Numbered from the stretch's first letter, positions 9,267 through 19,858 are shown. The stretch is 24,962 bases of DNA from Chara braunii (GCA_003427395.1 BFEA01000086.1:118485-143446), one strand, 5' to 3'. The notes: generated from the letters alone by a model not told the origin. Numbers and translations are program-made.

Positions 9267-11369
9267 CTACTGGCTGTTCCCTTTTGCCCCCCTACAGTCA
9301 GGGCAATAAGGGACAATGTGGTCGGGGTCCCCGCACTTGAGGCATTGGTCTGCCTTCTTTCTTTCGGCCCAGACTTTTTCTGTTATTCCAAAGTCTTTCC
9401 AAGCCTCTCCTTCGGGTAGGCTTCGATGTGGTGGGTATGGTTTGTCCCACTTATTGTACCACATGCCTCTTCCTCTACCCCAGGTGGAGTAAGAACCACG
9501 ACCACCTTGTGAGGGACCATTTCCCCTTCCTCCCACGTAGTGGCTTCCTTCACCACCACCCCTCTGGGTGCCGAATCCTCGTCCACCACGGCCGCGACTT
9601 CTTCCTCGGCCACGTCCTCTTCTTTGACGCCCTCCCCCGCAGACTGCAACAGCCGCGTAACTCCGCTCCTGAGTTACCGGTCTGTTGGGTTCATCAAGAC
9701 CATAGGCTACCTGATCCCAGGAGATGGTCTCGGCGCCTCCTTTCTCAAAGGTTTGAAGGAGACTGTCCTTCCGAGGTATAGACCCTGAGATAGTACAGTT
9801 TTGTCATCTTTTACCCGCTTGCAGATCCTTCCAGTAATGGCAATAGTTCGCTTCGGCGAGGAAGTTGGCGTGATCTATTGCGATCTTGCCGAACTTCTCA
9901 TATGCCATCCCCTCTTCTTTGGTGCGGGGATAGAGTTGTGCTCTCAGGGGATCTGGAAGTGCTCGTGCAAAACTGTTTAAGATTTGGGTTGGCATCAATC
10001 CATGATCAGGGCATCGTAATAGTTAATCCATAGTTGTTTTAAGGCAAAGGTACTTTTCCACTTCCTATCAGGAAGGCTGAAGATTAACATCTCAGCGCGT
10101 CTTGCTAAATTCTTATCCTTGAATCTTTCCCTTATGGCTTTGAGAAAATCTTCGATTCGCGTTTGTTGCGAATACTCTACCATGGAGCTGCATCCTGCCT
10201 CCTTTTGCAGCGAGATGGCGAAGCTCATGGCATCGCCTCCCATGCATGAAGTTGTCATCAGCACCCTGTCCCAGTATGGAATGCGTTGTTCGTACACATA
10301 TGTTTCGATTGCTGCTGCCCAATGCAGAACACTTTCCTCCTTCTTTCCATTATAGGTCCACGGCAGTTTAAGTTTTATCTTGCTAACCTGCCCGGTTTCC
10401 TGCGGAAGTTTTTCTTTTGGATCCCCCCTTCTTTTCCCCTTCTTCTCATCATCGCCATCGTCATCACCATCTCCTCCTCCGCCTCCAGCGCCCTTCACTA
10501 TCTTTTCTATGACTTCGGGAGTGAAAGTCTTAGTGACATGTTCATCCAAGGCCCTGATATAAATCTGGACATGCTGGTCAACGTTCTTTGCTCACTTTTC
10601 CAAAAAGTTATTCCAAACATTTTCGAATTCAACCCGATGTGCTTCCACTCTTTGTATGGTTTGACGCATTAAAGCCATATCCTGCCTTGTGTTGAGAACA
10701 GTTTCTCTGAGGAGAGCAAGTTTTTCTTCGGTTGCAGAGGGTTTATCCTTTTGAGCTTCTAAAGCCTTCTGCAATTTTTCCCCTTCTACCTGCAACCTGT
10801 TTTTGCTTCCACTTCTTGCCTCCTGGCTGCTAGCATTCTATTGTTCAACTCGGCTCTCTTTTCCTCCATTAGCAGGTTTCGCTCGACTGGGTCCGTCACA
10901 GTGACCAACTTCAAGATGAACGTATTTTTTTCTTCTTTAGTTCCCCTTAGCGGCTCGCTCGAGTAATAGTACTGACCAGCTCAATCCAGTGGTTCAACAG
11001 GAAGTCTGACCACTGCAGTATTGCTACTCTCATGTAGGTCCAGGCGACAATGTCTTTCTAAAACTTCTTATCTTCCTCTTCTTCTTCTTCTCGTATACTC
11101 TTCAACTCTTCTTCTAATTCTTTATCCATCTTCTCTTTCATCTTCCTCTTGGCTTCTTCTTCTTTCTTCTTCTCTGCCAGCTTGCGGTCAATCTCTGCTT
11201 GTTCCGCAGGTGTGGGCTCAGGCTTTACTGTTCCGGACTTCAATAACATGCGAGACGCACAAACACGTCTGAATCCCAACGGGAACATTAACCGGAATAT
11301 TTGGCCCAATAAGACAGAAAGGGCCAACAGGCCCTGGATGGGATAGTCATCCATGATGATGACCAACAC
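9267..11369 (-). pseudogene. gag polyprotein, broken into several frames
   Basis: Gag packages element RNA. The N-terminal piece (to 11058) is a highly charged region (KEEEAKRKMKEKMDKELEEE) likely to form coiled coil, with a possible Met start at 11249, and ends in TAG at 11058-11060. Reading continues past that stop (KDIVAWTYMR), with frame breaks near 10940 and 10800. A second coiled-coil-like piece is at 10592-10795. The capsid-like piece 9995-10549 starts with a Gly/Asp-rich linker and contains VLHWAAAIETYVYEQRIPYW. After a frame break near 9998 the frame runs to 9267 with one TGA (9804-9806). It passes through an RGG-rich basic tract and ends in a CCHC knuckle, CLKCGDPDHIVPYC. Confidence 0.88.
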
Positions 11370-12300
11370 AGGGGACCCTCCGCCGGATCACCAAGTACTA
11401 TCCCACTTATTGACTCGGTTCTTGATCCGTGGGGAATGGAGTACTGTATATATATTTTTTTATTGTAGAAGGTGCTGCGTAGAATAAACAACAAATCAAA
11501 CTAAAACAAGCTTACTGTTTGGATATGTATACCCCCTTTTTTTCTTTTTTGATATGTTGTCTGGCTCCCTGGATCAAACCTTTGGCAATGTGTTTCTGAT
11601 GTCTTGTTTCCTTTCATATACTATATATATTATTTTTTTATACTAACTGGCTGGTTGTCTGATGCATGTATGGAGTACAGCGCAGAAGGTCAGATGCAGA
11701 TGATTCGCTTATCCAACTAGGCAGAAATACTTCGTTCCGTTTTTCTTTCTGTCGGGCTTAATTGGCCCTGTAGATACTCATCATCGTGCTTGGGCTGCTT
11801 GGTACTTGCAATCTGATGTGTCAGATAGCCACTTCCCACATCGATCCTTAGTCCTAGATGACGATACCCAGCCTGCCTATCGAGAGGGGTAGGAGAGAAG
11901 TCTACTCCTACTCGCAGAACACTGGATCACCTAATCTAGTGTGACCAGGCCTTGACACATCGCACTTTGACCATCCAGATTCTAGGACGATCCAGATCCA
12001 GACTTCGACTTCACACCAGATCAACAGCAGTCACCTTCAGAGGGTCAGAGAGAGAGAAGGTAAGGGACACACACATACATGCAGGTTCAGGGAAAGGAGG
12101 TGCTTCTCTCTTCTTGAAGATACCGCCGATGATGCTCCACGACACTCCGCACGCTCCAGGTAAGTAACCTCACCTCTTCTTCTTCGGCCTGCTTCCCCCA
12201 CTATCAGCACTTATTCTCCTCCTCCCTCCTTCACTACTCCTCCATCACCACATCTTCTCGCCGGCCTTGATCATGCCAGCGCTATGAGTGCAGCGAGCAT
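11370..12300 (-). other. 5' leader of the chromovirus
   Basis: Non-coding sequence between the primer binding site and gag, about 900 bp, which is long for this class. It contains T-rich and (TA)-rich stretches at 11440-11650 and pyrimidine-rich sequence at 12175-12260. I found no coding motif on either strand. Part of it may encode a decayed gag N-terminus that I cannot identify. Confidence 0.6.
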
Positions 12301-12314
12301 CTGCTCCGATACCA
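12301..12314 (-). other. Primer binding site, initiator-Met tRNA type
   Basis: The minus strand reads TGGTATCGGAGCAG, four bases downstream of the 5' LTR end. The plant initiator-Met site is TGGTATCAGAGC, so 11 of 12 positions match. Location and sequence together make this assignment strong. Confidence 0.9.
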
Positions 12315-12318
12315 AATT

Positions 12319-13488
12319 TGCATGGTTCCTGGGGACCATCTCACGCAAGTGTGTATATGTCGTGCATCATAATCGCACACGATGATCAGTAGTCTCACAC
12401 GATTGACAAAGGTAGATGAGAAGAAAACCGAGTTTCACAGCTTATACTATCAAAAATATGATTACAAAGAGTTTTGTAGTTCCCTGAGTCCAACGCTCAT
12501 CAGCGAAGTGCAAATCTCTTGTCAACCCAACAATATGACTCCCAATACATCAGCGCTACTTCTGCAGATGGTCTCCAAGTCATAAATGTGGTCACTACTC
12601 ATCAGCGCCACCTCTGCAGTTCACAACCAACTCAGGTACGTATGTTCCATAGCCAAGCCTTGACCGAACACTCTTTGCCTCGGTCCCTTCCTCCTACGAT
12701 GCATACACACTCTTTACTCGTGAGGATGTACTCTGAATACTACTCATAGTTGTTTACTACTAACCCTATACTACTAGTACTAACTCGTTGGGCATCTATG
12801 GCTGCATCACTTCCAGCGTACAGGCTTCTTCCCTCACTCAGCGCATCCTCATCCTCCAGGCTCCTCCTCCTGACTTAACGCACAAGTGCACCAACACTTC
12901 CACGCAGAAATGGCCAGTGGAGCTCTGGCGAGGAATGAGGCTGGCTGCTGCCTTTATAGTGCTGGTCTCTCCTCGCTGGGTCTGCATTGGCTCAGTTCAG
13001 CCTTTCCTTCGTCCCAGACCTTGGATTGCATGTGTCCCAATACAGTCCCAATGAAGTTCAACTGCTGCTGAGGCCTTTCGGCCTAGATTTGGACTTGAAA
13101 GTCTGGATCTGGACTGTCCCCTTGACTTAGACCAAAACTGGGACTTTACCTATTGATTTATTTTTGGACAGGCACATTTTTAGACAAATAGACACACTCA
13201 CTGCCTGAACAGACACTCCCAAGGTGTGAATGGACACTCTTCTTTGCACGAACAGGTGCCCTGACTGCACGCACAGACACACCCTATTCCGAACAGACAT
13301 GACATGCACATCTCCTGGTGAACAGGTAAGTCTTTTGACAATGCCCTTTGCTTTAGATTTGGATGTGTCCGTTGATAGAGGTCTTGACCCTTGAGCTGTT
13401 TTCACGTTTCTGAGCCATGGCGATATACCCTTTCACGGTGCTTTACTTTTACAACGCCTGAGGCCTGCATCGGGTAAAGGTCTTTTTA
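12319..13488 (-). repeat. 5' LTR of the chromovirus
   Basis: Direct repeat of 3932-5101 with the same length. Position next to the primer binding site marks it as the 5' LTR for minus-strand transcription. The right edge is set where similarity to the other LTR stops, just before AGAATGACTT. Confidence 0.93.
12953..12958 (-). promoter_or_regulatory. TATA-like box in 5' LTR
   Basis: Minus strand CTATAAAGG, about 530 bp into the LTR. It is preserved in both LTRs. If used, transcription would start about 30 bp downstream and give U3 of about 560 bp. Confidence 0.5.
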
Positions 13489-13492
13489 AGAA

Positions 13493-13905
13493 TGACTTAA
13501 AGTCATATAAAGCATTTTGCAAGGAAGGGTTTTCTTGCACATTTTGAGGAACGCTAGACTTTTCACATGATTTTTTGCCTCCTTTATCGCAAAACGATTA
13601 AAAACGCTATCTTTTTGTGTAAAAAATAACAGTTTGACTTTTGCTTTTTCATTCTATAAGAAATGTTAGATTTTCTCCGATTGTGAGGTTTTCACGAATC
13701 CCTTGTTAAATGCGCAAAAGACAAAAATCATGGCAGCTATGTATCTTTCCTTGTTCTACCGGAAGATTCACTCTCGTTTTGCACATTTTTTCGAGAGTCA
13801 CTGTGGTGGAGCGAGGCCCTTTCTCGTCTTTTTTTTTTTTTTTCCCCTTGCACAATGGCCCACAGGTCGTTCCTGCCCTCGGACAGGGATAAGAAGAGCG
13901 CATGC
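13493..13905. other. AT-rich flank, no recognised gene
   Basis: AT-rich sequence with a T-run at 13831-13846. ORFs of 60-95 codons overlap on both strands and carry no motif. The T-run followed by a CCCCTTGCACAATGGCCCA segment resembles the region next to the poly(T) ends of the LINE copies at 14566 and 16426 and may be a very short truncated copy. Confidence 0.5.
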
Positions 13906-14067
13906 CTGGGGCGAGGTCCCATGGCTTGAAATGCCTGAATCTGGACGTGTACGAGGACAGATGCAGAAATCGGTGACTGATCTGCTTTAAATTTCTGCAT
14001 CTCCGCCAATAACCTATCCAGATTTAGGCTCTTAATCCGATCCTTTTTGCTAGTGGGACCCCGCCCC
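13906..14067. mobile_element. Foldback/MITE-like element, copy 3
   Basis: The left end is GGCGAGGTCCCATGGC and continues through GAATCTGGACGTGTACGAGG. The right arm contains ATCCAGATTTAGGCTCTTAA and ends GGGACCCCGCC. CCTGG occurs on both sides (13905-13909 and 14066-14070), a candidate 5 bp target duplication. It is the same family as 2464-2622, with more arm divergence. Confidence 0.82.
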
Positions 14068-14565
14068 TGGTTGTAGGCTCTGTCAGGTTGACGGCTCCAG
14101 TGTTAGGGGCCTCGCCACACCACCCTTGGGGCATGGCTCCACTTTACTCAGCACTTTGCATGCATTTGGATGCCTTTCTGGACCAGGTGCGCTGGAATGA
14201 GTCCAACATTCTGAATGTAACTGGACTATAATTATGAGAGCCAGATACCTGTAAGGTGTTGTGCAGCGGAGCCAAGCCCTTGGAAACGGATTTACAAGAG
14301 TTCGGGCATGGCCATACAGCCTCTTGAAAGTTGAAAGCATAACAAATTTGGGCGAAAACCAATCCTTCAAGAAGTGTCAGAAAGGCCTGAAGCTCCTGAA
14401 ACGACCAAATCCCCAGCCAGGGTGCAAGAGTCCAGGTATCCAGGTATCAAGTGTTCGAGGCCGAGCACTCAAAAGCACCCTCAATTTTCAATGGGGGGCA
14501 GACACACGAACGCAAAAAAGAAAACAAAAAGAGATATGTTTGTCTTCAGCCTCGTTAGACCCTCC
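14068..14565. other. Unassigned intergenic stretch
   Basis: Several overlapping ORFs of 70-120 codons on both strands, none with a recognisable domain. I see no repeat structure beyond the poly(T) run that begins at 14566. Confidence 0.5.
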
Positions 14566-15915
14566 TTTTTTTTTTTTTTTTTTTAAAGGCCCTTGTGCAA
14601 GACCTCTATCCTGGTGGTGGTAAGAGAACCACTGGGATTGAGGCTTTGCCTAGCGGGCCGCTCCATCTATTGGTGGGGAGCAACACCTGCTGGAAACCGG
14701 GTCCAGCGTCCCAAAAATACATCTTTGCCACACAGTACATCAATGAGAGTGACCCCACAGTGCTGGAAACTGGGTCCAGCGTCCCATATCCACTCTACCC
14801 TTCCATACCTAGACTGCAGCAGGGTCGGGTATTGGGGGGGGCCACCGGGGGCACCGGTGGAGTCTCCCCTCCATCCCCTAGCCTCTGCCATCCACCCACT
14901 ATCCTCGTGGCGCCCATTGAAGCAACAGAAAAGCAACAGAAAAAAAGGCTGCAGTGAAATCGGCTGAAATTAGCTGAAATCTTTTTAAGAGATACAGAAG
15001 AATACCGAAGAGTACTGAAAATTTTTGAGAATTATGTGGGAAGCCTCACCTGCTGCAACTGGCAGTACTTCGGCCAGGGCCAGCGGTGGGGTGGGAAGGG
15101 ATTTGCGAAGTCTTGGGCAGGTCGTAGCGGGGTGGCGGGATCAATTGTAGTCCAATCGTGGAATATCAGCTGGTAGTCTCTTACTACCTCTATTCGGGGT
15201 TCTCCCTGTGCTTCCCTTCCAGGTTGGCGGCCGGTCCATGACACCTTGGCCACCCATCCCTCCCTCTCTCCGCCGAGCCAGTCCGTGCTAAATGTGGAGA
15301 TGATCCTGTTCATGTCCTCCCACTGGCAGGTATTTATCAGGTCGAGCTTATCTTTAACTGTCTTCCATTCGGCCGCTATCTCATGCTGGACCAGTGCCCG
15401 GATTTGGTCTAAGGCCTCACTGTCTTCCACCCTCGCCCCTTCTATCTCCAGACAGCATCTTCTCCACCATATAGTCCACAGGACACTCCGTCTGCCTAGG
15501 CTGAACATATTCTCCTCAAATGTTTTCCCCCTGGGTGGGGGGTAATAAATACCCTAAGAGGAGGACCCTCCAGTCCCATGGCCAAACTGCCCCAGGAACT
15601 ATGTGACGCCAAATCCTGTCCCAGCTTCTCCATAATAGCACTGATGCGGGGCATTGGAGGAATATATGTTCGACGGTCTCAGCCCTCTTCCTCCCTGGAT
15701 AGCTCAAGAGGCATTTATGGCACCATGGTAGCGCCTTCCCTTGTTNTTCCAGGCGGGTATGGTCTATCNGCCAATNGTTGGTTGGTAGGCACCTGTGCTC
15801 AATCTGCCACTGGAGGGCGGAGATTTTAGCGGGTCTTCTGTTGTAGTGTGCAAACCACCGGATGGGTTTTAGGAGACTGCGGTCAATATTGAGGTGACCC
15901 TCCTTGGAAATCCGA
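14566..15915 (-). mobile_element. 5'-truncated LINE (L1-type), copy A
   Basis: Read on the minus strand: C-terminal part of ORF2 (15915 to 15032), then about 450 bp of 3' UTR, then a poly(A) tract (plus-strand T-run 14566-14584). The 3' UTR contains the signature CCCGGTTTCCAGCAGGTG followed by GCTCCCCACCAATAGATGGA at about 14660-14710, shared with three other places in the window. A second partial signature lies at 14760-14786. The 5' end is lost near 15915, as is usual for target-primed insertions. Three N bases (15746, 15769, 15776) fall in the ORF. Confidence 0.85.
15032..15915 (-). pseudogene. LINE ORF2 C-terminus: zf-RVT zinc finger plus conserved tail
   Basis: This is the C-terminal piece of a LINE reverse-transcriptase polyprotein. 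From 15900 it reads LNIDRSLLKPIRWFAHYNRR and then KISALQWQIEHRCLP. A zf-RVT type finger follows: CHKC, then AETVEHIFLQCP (Cys-x2-Cys...His...Cys). A one-base indel near 15530 changes frame. The remaining piece (15032-15508) carries STDWLGGEREGWVAKVSW and VVRDYQLIFHDWTTIDP. A homologous tail is found at 20254-20559. The RT and endonuclease domains are missing. Confidence 0.85.
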
Positions 15916-16415
15916 TTTTTGGGAAATTGGCGTCGTTACACCGCGTACTAATTCACCAAATTCCTTGAATGAATGTGAAAACGCTCCCGAGAGATTTCCT
16001 TGGGTTCCTCGGAATCCCCAGCCAAAACGTCCTTGGATACAAGGGTCCTTGCGAGGTCCATTGGGTTAAAGAAGCCGCGATTGATGGAGTGTTCTGGAGT
16101 GTTCTGGAGCGAGCGCCGACAGGAGAATTTGGAGTCTGACTCAATGTTGGTGCACAGGTCATTCGTGGTCCATTGAGCGGACATCGCCCGCCTCCAGTAC
16201 CCGACGGGCCCCCAACGGCCTTGGCGCGAAAATGCGTGGGGGTGGTTCTTCAGCTGCAAAGCGCTTCACGAAGCGTGTATGCGGAACACAAAGGACCAAA
16301 GGTGACGTCGCAGTAGAGAACCGTTACAGATACGCGCGACATTCCAATGCCCGCCTGGCCCCATGGGATACTAGAGGCCGGCGATGTGCCCCATGTTATA
16401 GCGGAAGATTCATTC
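15916..16415. other. Unassigned stretch
   Basis: A 103-codon minus-strand ORF (15948-16259) has no motif I recognise, and its composition does not distinguish it from chance. No repeat family is evident. Confidence 0.45.
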
Positions 16416-16620
16416 TTTTTTATTCTTTTTTTTTTTTTACAACCATAGCCCCATTGCGCAAGGCCTCTATCCAGGTGGTGGTAAGAGAACCACCGAAATT
16501 GAGGCTTTGCCAGTCGGGCTGCTCCATCTATTTGGTGGGGAGCATCACCTGCTGGAAACCGGGTCCAGTGTCCCCAGGATACATCATCTCAACAGTACCT
16601 TTGTTGGGACTGTGACCTTA
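16416..16620 (-). mobile_element. LINE 3' end, copy C (heavily 5'-truncated)
   Basis: On the minus strand the sequence runs from about GTACTGTTGAGATGATGTAT through CCCGGTTTCCAGCAGGTGAT and CTCCCCACCAAATAGATGGA. It then passes through a small hairpin (GGTGGT, TCTCTT, ACCACC) to a poly(A) tract (T-run 16426-16438, then a second at 16416-16420). It matches the last 170 bp or so of copy A closely and has no coding part. Confidence 0.8.
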
Positions 16621-17131
16621 TCATTTCCTAGCCTGGAACACCGACTTTCGGTCACTTTCCCTCAGGGCTGCATCTAACACCCTTCCTACTTCTAGAGCTC
16701 CTTCTCCCTGCTGACCCAATTCCTCCTTGAAAATTACCAACTGAATCCTCCTTTCCTGTCCCCCTTCAGTTTGTCAGTCCAAGTTCAATCCCAGGTGTAT
16801 GCAACCCCCCTTTTTCCTTTTCTCTCCCTTTTCACTCTCTCGTACGTGTAGGGCCTGTCATACAACTGTATGTATCCTACCCGTTTCCTTTCTCTCCCTC
16901 GTCCGTGTAGGACCAGTCATTCTGCTGCATGTCTTGTGTGTATGGGAGGGGCTTCCACTACCCATCCACCAGGCTTGTTTCAAACTGTCATTATGTTGGT
17001 GTGCATTAGAAGCGTGTCCGGGAACACACTATGTAGGTGTTCATACCCTTTCTGGTAATTTTTCGTTATGGTGACTGCTTACTACGGCTCATCGACCAAT
17101 TAGTCTTTGTCTGTGCCAGCGTAGGCTGGCC
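16621..17131. other. Unassigned stretch with a diverged direct repeat
   Basis: At about 16820-16870 and 16885-16935 the sequence TTTCTCTCCC, then TCGT-C/A-CGTGTAGG, then CTGCATGT-type sequence recurs as an imperfect direct repeat of about 65 bp. ORFs of 62-91 codons on the plus strand overlap this repeat in two frames and are unlikely to be genes. Confidence 0.5.
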
Positions 17132-17205
17132 CTGTGACGCCCAGAAACCTCACGCCCGACGTGACTTCCTGATCGGAGTGGGATGTGGGCCTGGAAGTGC
17201 GAAAA

Positions 17206-17265
17206 GGGGTGTGCCAAGGATTTTTGGGAAAAGTGGGGGTGTGCCAAGGATTTTTGGAGTCCCAG
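17206..17265. repeat. 30 bp tandem repeat related to 21861-21920
   Basis: GGGGTGTGCCAAGGATTTTT occurs at 17206 and 17236. In reverse complement, the whole block including GGAGTCCCAGATCGG resembles 21861-21920 (AATCTGGGACTCC, then TTGGCACACCCCTTT). This points to a dispersed repeat of unknown class. Confidence 0.75.
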
Positions 17266-17394
17266 ATCGGAACTGAGATCTCCTGTAGCAAGGTTTCAGG
17301 GGCATAGATGCAATAGAGCTAAAGGGGCGAGTTACCTCCGGTCTGATGGCGGTCGAGGTCGTGCAGCACAAGGCAGATGACATGCGCGGTGTAT

Positions 17395-17877
17395 TCAAGG
17401 CCGTTCAATCCGTCTGTTTTGGTGACCACGGTTCGGGGAGAGACCCGCCCGGGATGGTTGTGATTCCAATGAGTCGAACCTTCGGGTATAGACACGTGGC
17501 GTCTGTCGTCGCGCGTTTTGGTTAGGCCCCCTAGTTTCAGGGGGCCATCGGTTGCCGCATCGCCGACAATTTTCGCAAGGCGTGTGGGGCCAATACGGGG
17601 CGATGGAATTCCACGGTACCACCGTGAGTTGCTGATACGGGAGGAGGAGACGGAAGGGAGGGAAATTGGTAGTGATAACGACGAAGCCGGGGGATATGAA
17701 GTATTGCGTGTTATCCGTAGTGGGAAAACCGGGGCACCTCGGATCGCTGGTTATGACACAGTGAAACTCCCTGGGGCACAATCGATTCTCGGTTAGGCAG
17801 GGGAATTCCGGGTATCTTTGCCTGATACATTCTCTCACCCATGGTTCGAAGTACTCCGAGTCCCTGTAGCTCGTCAT
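17395..17877 (-). CDS. Hypothetical ORF, 160 codons, unrecognised
   Basis: An open frame from ATG at 17877 to a stop at 17395. It begins MTSYRDSEYFEPWVRECIRQ, contains a CENCRRCGNRW cysteine cluster near residue 100, and has an Arg/Asn/Gln-rich C-terminus. A competing plus-strand ORF covers 17518-17796. The Cys cluster and basic tail would suit a nucleic-acid-binding protein or a decayed gag, but that is speculation. It may equally be a chance ORF in GC-rich sequence. Confidence 0.2.
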   Translation of the reverse strand: MTSYRDSEYFEPWVRECIRQRYPEFPCLTENRLCPREFHCVITSDPRCPGFPTTDNTQYFISPGFVVITTNFPPFRLLLPYQQLTVVPWNSIAPYWPHTPCENCRRCGNRWPPETRGPNQNARRQTPRVYTRRFDSLESQPSRAGLSPNRGHQNRRIERP

Positions 17878-18600
17878 CTTGTTATTGTGGGGTAGTGGAA
17901 TTTTTCCGCACGCATCTGACTGGCAAGGGGATTTTCCCGATGTGGTATCGGAAATTCCTGTCCGTTTAGGTGCCGGGGGGGGGGAAGGAAAATTCCTACC
18001 TACCCGATACCGGATATGTCAAGTTTATCGATAGTCGCGAATCAGCGCGCGTGAATACGTGCAGGCTGCGCAGATCAGATAGCGCTTGCACGCATCCCAA
18101 CGAGATATCCGCTTGTTTGTGGAAGAATGAGAGCCTAATTCCTCATGCAACAATCGCCATGCGCCATAAACAACTACCCAATCATCTAATCACTCCGTGA
18201 TCTCGCAAGCAATCGTTCCTGAGCATGCAACTTGAAGGTGTTATTACACATCAAACATCGCAGCAACAACAACGGATCAAAGGGATAAGCAGTAAGGGAA
18301 GCAGCAATGACGACTAAGCAAGAGTCTCTACTATGCTTATGAGTGTATCAAAAATGGCAAGCAAGGCAAGGACCAAACAAAAGAAAAGCAACAGACACAA
18401 CATTCATTCATCCAGTTATTCGACAAAACACACAATAAACGAGATCAAGACCAATCGCAAAACGAGTGTGGCTGAAACCGAGACAAGGATTCCGAAAACA
18501 AAGGAAAATGGGCAAGCCGCCCTGATCCGATATCAAAATTTATATACAACAGCAAAGAGGGAGATAAGACAAAGAAAATTGCAACTCCACGTCCATCAAC
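17878..18600. other. Unassigned stretch
   Basis: Mixed sequence with a G-run at 17973-17982. From about 18180 it is A- and C-rich on the plus strand (CAGCAACAACAACGGATC and similar). Plus-strand ORFs of 76 and 133 codons have no motif. It reads like a transposable-element leader or LTR internal region, but no second copy is in the window. Confidence 0.4.
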
Positions 18601-19600
18601 CTCAACTCTCTCTTCCTCTCTCTCTCTCTCTCCGATGCGGACAGTCCGTCGTCACACACCAACCCACGAAGTCGTCACCCCGCTTAGTCCTCCTGCACCC
18701 GCCAGGTTCGCCCGCGCACTACAGTCCGTCGTAGCCCCACGCGTCAACCCCGTGCATTCGGCACCAGCTCGCCGGGTCGCCCGACTCCCACTTCAACTCA
18801 CCCCTTACTTCGTTCGTGAGCCGACCCTCACTGATCGCGCTACCCCGAGCTTCCAACAGGTGGTTAAGAGAGCTATCTAATCGCGCAGCCGAAATTTATA
18901 GCGTGCATGCATGGAGAGGGAGCGCCTACGTTCTGCATGGCCAGACCGCAGCGTGGGGGACGTAGCCACTCTCCACGCAGTGATCCGATCATGCAGTCCA
19001 CGGGCTAACTAGGCACAGCAAAAGGGAAAGGGAGAGCGGGAAAGACGAAGCTCAAGAAGAAAGATACAGTTACAATGGCGCCCGCCCAAAAATTACAGTT
19101 ACTTGCAAGATTAAGGGCGCCGACTAATCAGAGCTCCGATGCAGCCGCAAAAAGAAGCGCGCGCGGCAAAAGAAATCCTGAATTCCTAAATTCCTAAATT
19201 CCAAAATTCCTATCTAATGCAAAAATGCAGAAAGCACAAATTCCGGAAAGAAAGTCCGAAGTTCCGAGGGCCATCAAGGGCTCGACAAGATTCGAAAAAG
19301 AAATTCAAAAAGAACGAAGCAAAATTCCCGCGCAACCTCCGCGCCTAAGACCCGACAACAGAATCAAGAAAGAAGCGACGTCAAACATTATTATTCGTGC
19401 CTTTGTCGACGCGACAGCCACTTAATCGACCATCTCGGGACTTGCCCGGCCTTGAACCCGGCCATCCGAAAAGAAACGACGAAAGAGAAAAGACGAAAAA
19501 GTGAGGACACCGATGCAACTTCCCTTCGATCCCGATCTCCTGTAATTGGCCCAACCTTCCCATCGTAGGACCCCTCATTGTCATCGCGCAGAAGATCGCG
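18601..19600. other. Unassigned stretch, purine-rich from 19020
   Basis: Contains a short (TC)n run near 18610-18631 and, from about 19020 to 19390, strongly A/G-biased plus-strand sequence. An 81-codon ORF (18635-18880) and a 66-codon ORF (19225-19425) carry no motif. A Pol III B-box-like GGTTCAAGGCC occurs on the minus strand near 19455, with no tRNA fold around it. Confidence 0.4.
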
Positions 19601-19617
19601 CGGAACAAAAATTGGTT

Positions 19618-19672
19618 CGTCACATATGTGACGCCCAGGGGGTTCCAACCTTAAGCAAGCTCCTGCTTGCTT
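19618..19672. other. Two adjacent dyad-symmetry elements
   Basis: 19618-19633 is a perfect 16 bp palindrome (CGTCACAT and its complement). 20 bases further, 19653-19672 is a perfect hairpin with 8 bp arms (AAGCAAGC, loop TCCT, GCTTGCTT). Function is unknown. TGTGACGCC inside the palindrome also resembles the start of some plant LTRs. Confidence 0.5.
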
Positions 19673-19708
19673 TAATCATGACACATGTCGATCTCTCTAA
19701 TCGATCGA

Positions 19709-19858
19709 CACGTGGAGCCTTCTTTGTTGCCACTTACCGTTCGATAAGAGTGGGGACGTCATCCCTGGTGGCACACGTGGCTCTGTCCTACAATTTCCTA
19801 AGGATGGGCTTTCTTCAGTCCGAGGAGGGGATCGTGCGTGCCATCGTCGTGGCACGTG
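19709..19858. promoter_or_regulatory. Cluster of three CACGTG (G-box) motifs
   Basis: CACGTG occurs at 19709-19714, 19774-19779 and 19853-19858, the last two flanked as ACACGTGG and GGCACGTGTC. G-boxes bind bZIP and bHLH factors in plants. No gene is recognised directly downstream. This may be a degenerate promoter or chance. Confidence 0.3.

Larger units (their letters stand above)
3932..13488 (-). mobile_element. Ty3/gypsy chromovirus LTR retrotransposon, full-length but decayed
   Basis: The structure is complete on the minus strand: 5' LTR (12319-13488), primer binding site, leader, gag, protease, reverse transcriptase, RNase H, integrase with chromodomain, purine-rich tract and 3' LTR (3932-5101). 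The order protease-RT-RNase H-integrase identifies Ty3/gypsy, and the terminal chromodomain identifies a chromovirus. Both LTRs come out at 1170 bp. Flanking AGAA (3928-3931 and 13489-13492) is a possible target-site duplication, one base shorter than usual. Hand comparison of the first 330 LTR bases gave about 16 mismatches, near 5%, so the insertion is not recent. At least ten stops or frameshifts make it non-autonomous. Confidence 0.95.

Noticed and set aside
17132-17141. TGTGACGCCC, also at 19626, like the start of some plant LTRs
   Set aside because: The sequences after the two matches are unrelated, and neither has a partner LTR.
17943-17954. TGGTATCGGAAA resembling an initiator-Met primer binding site
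   Set aside because: The match breaks down after nine or ten bases, and no LTR pair or gag frame lies next to it.
19440-19475. Minus-strand GGTTCAAGGCC, a Pol III B-box match
   Set aside because: No A box at the right distance and no cloverleaf could be drawn, so not a tRNA gene.
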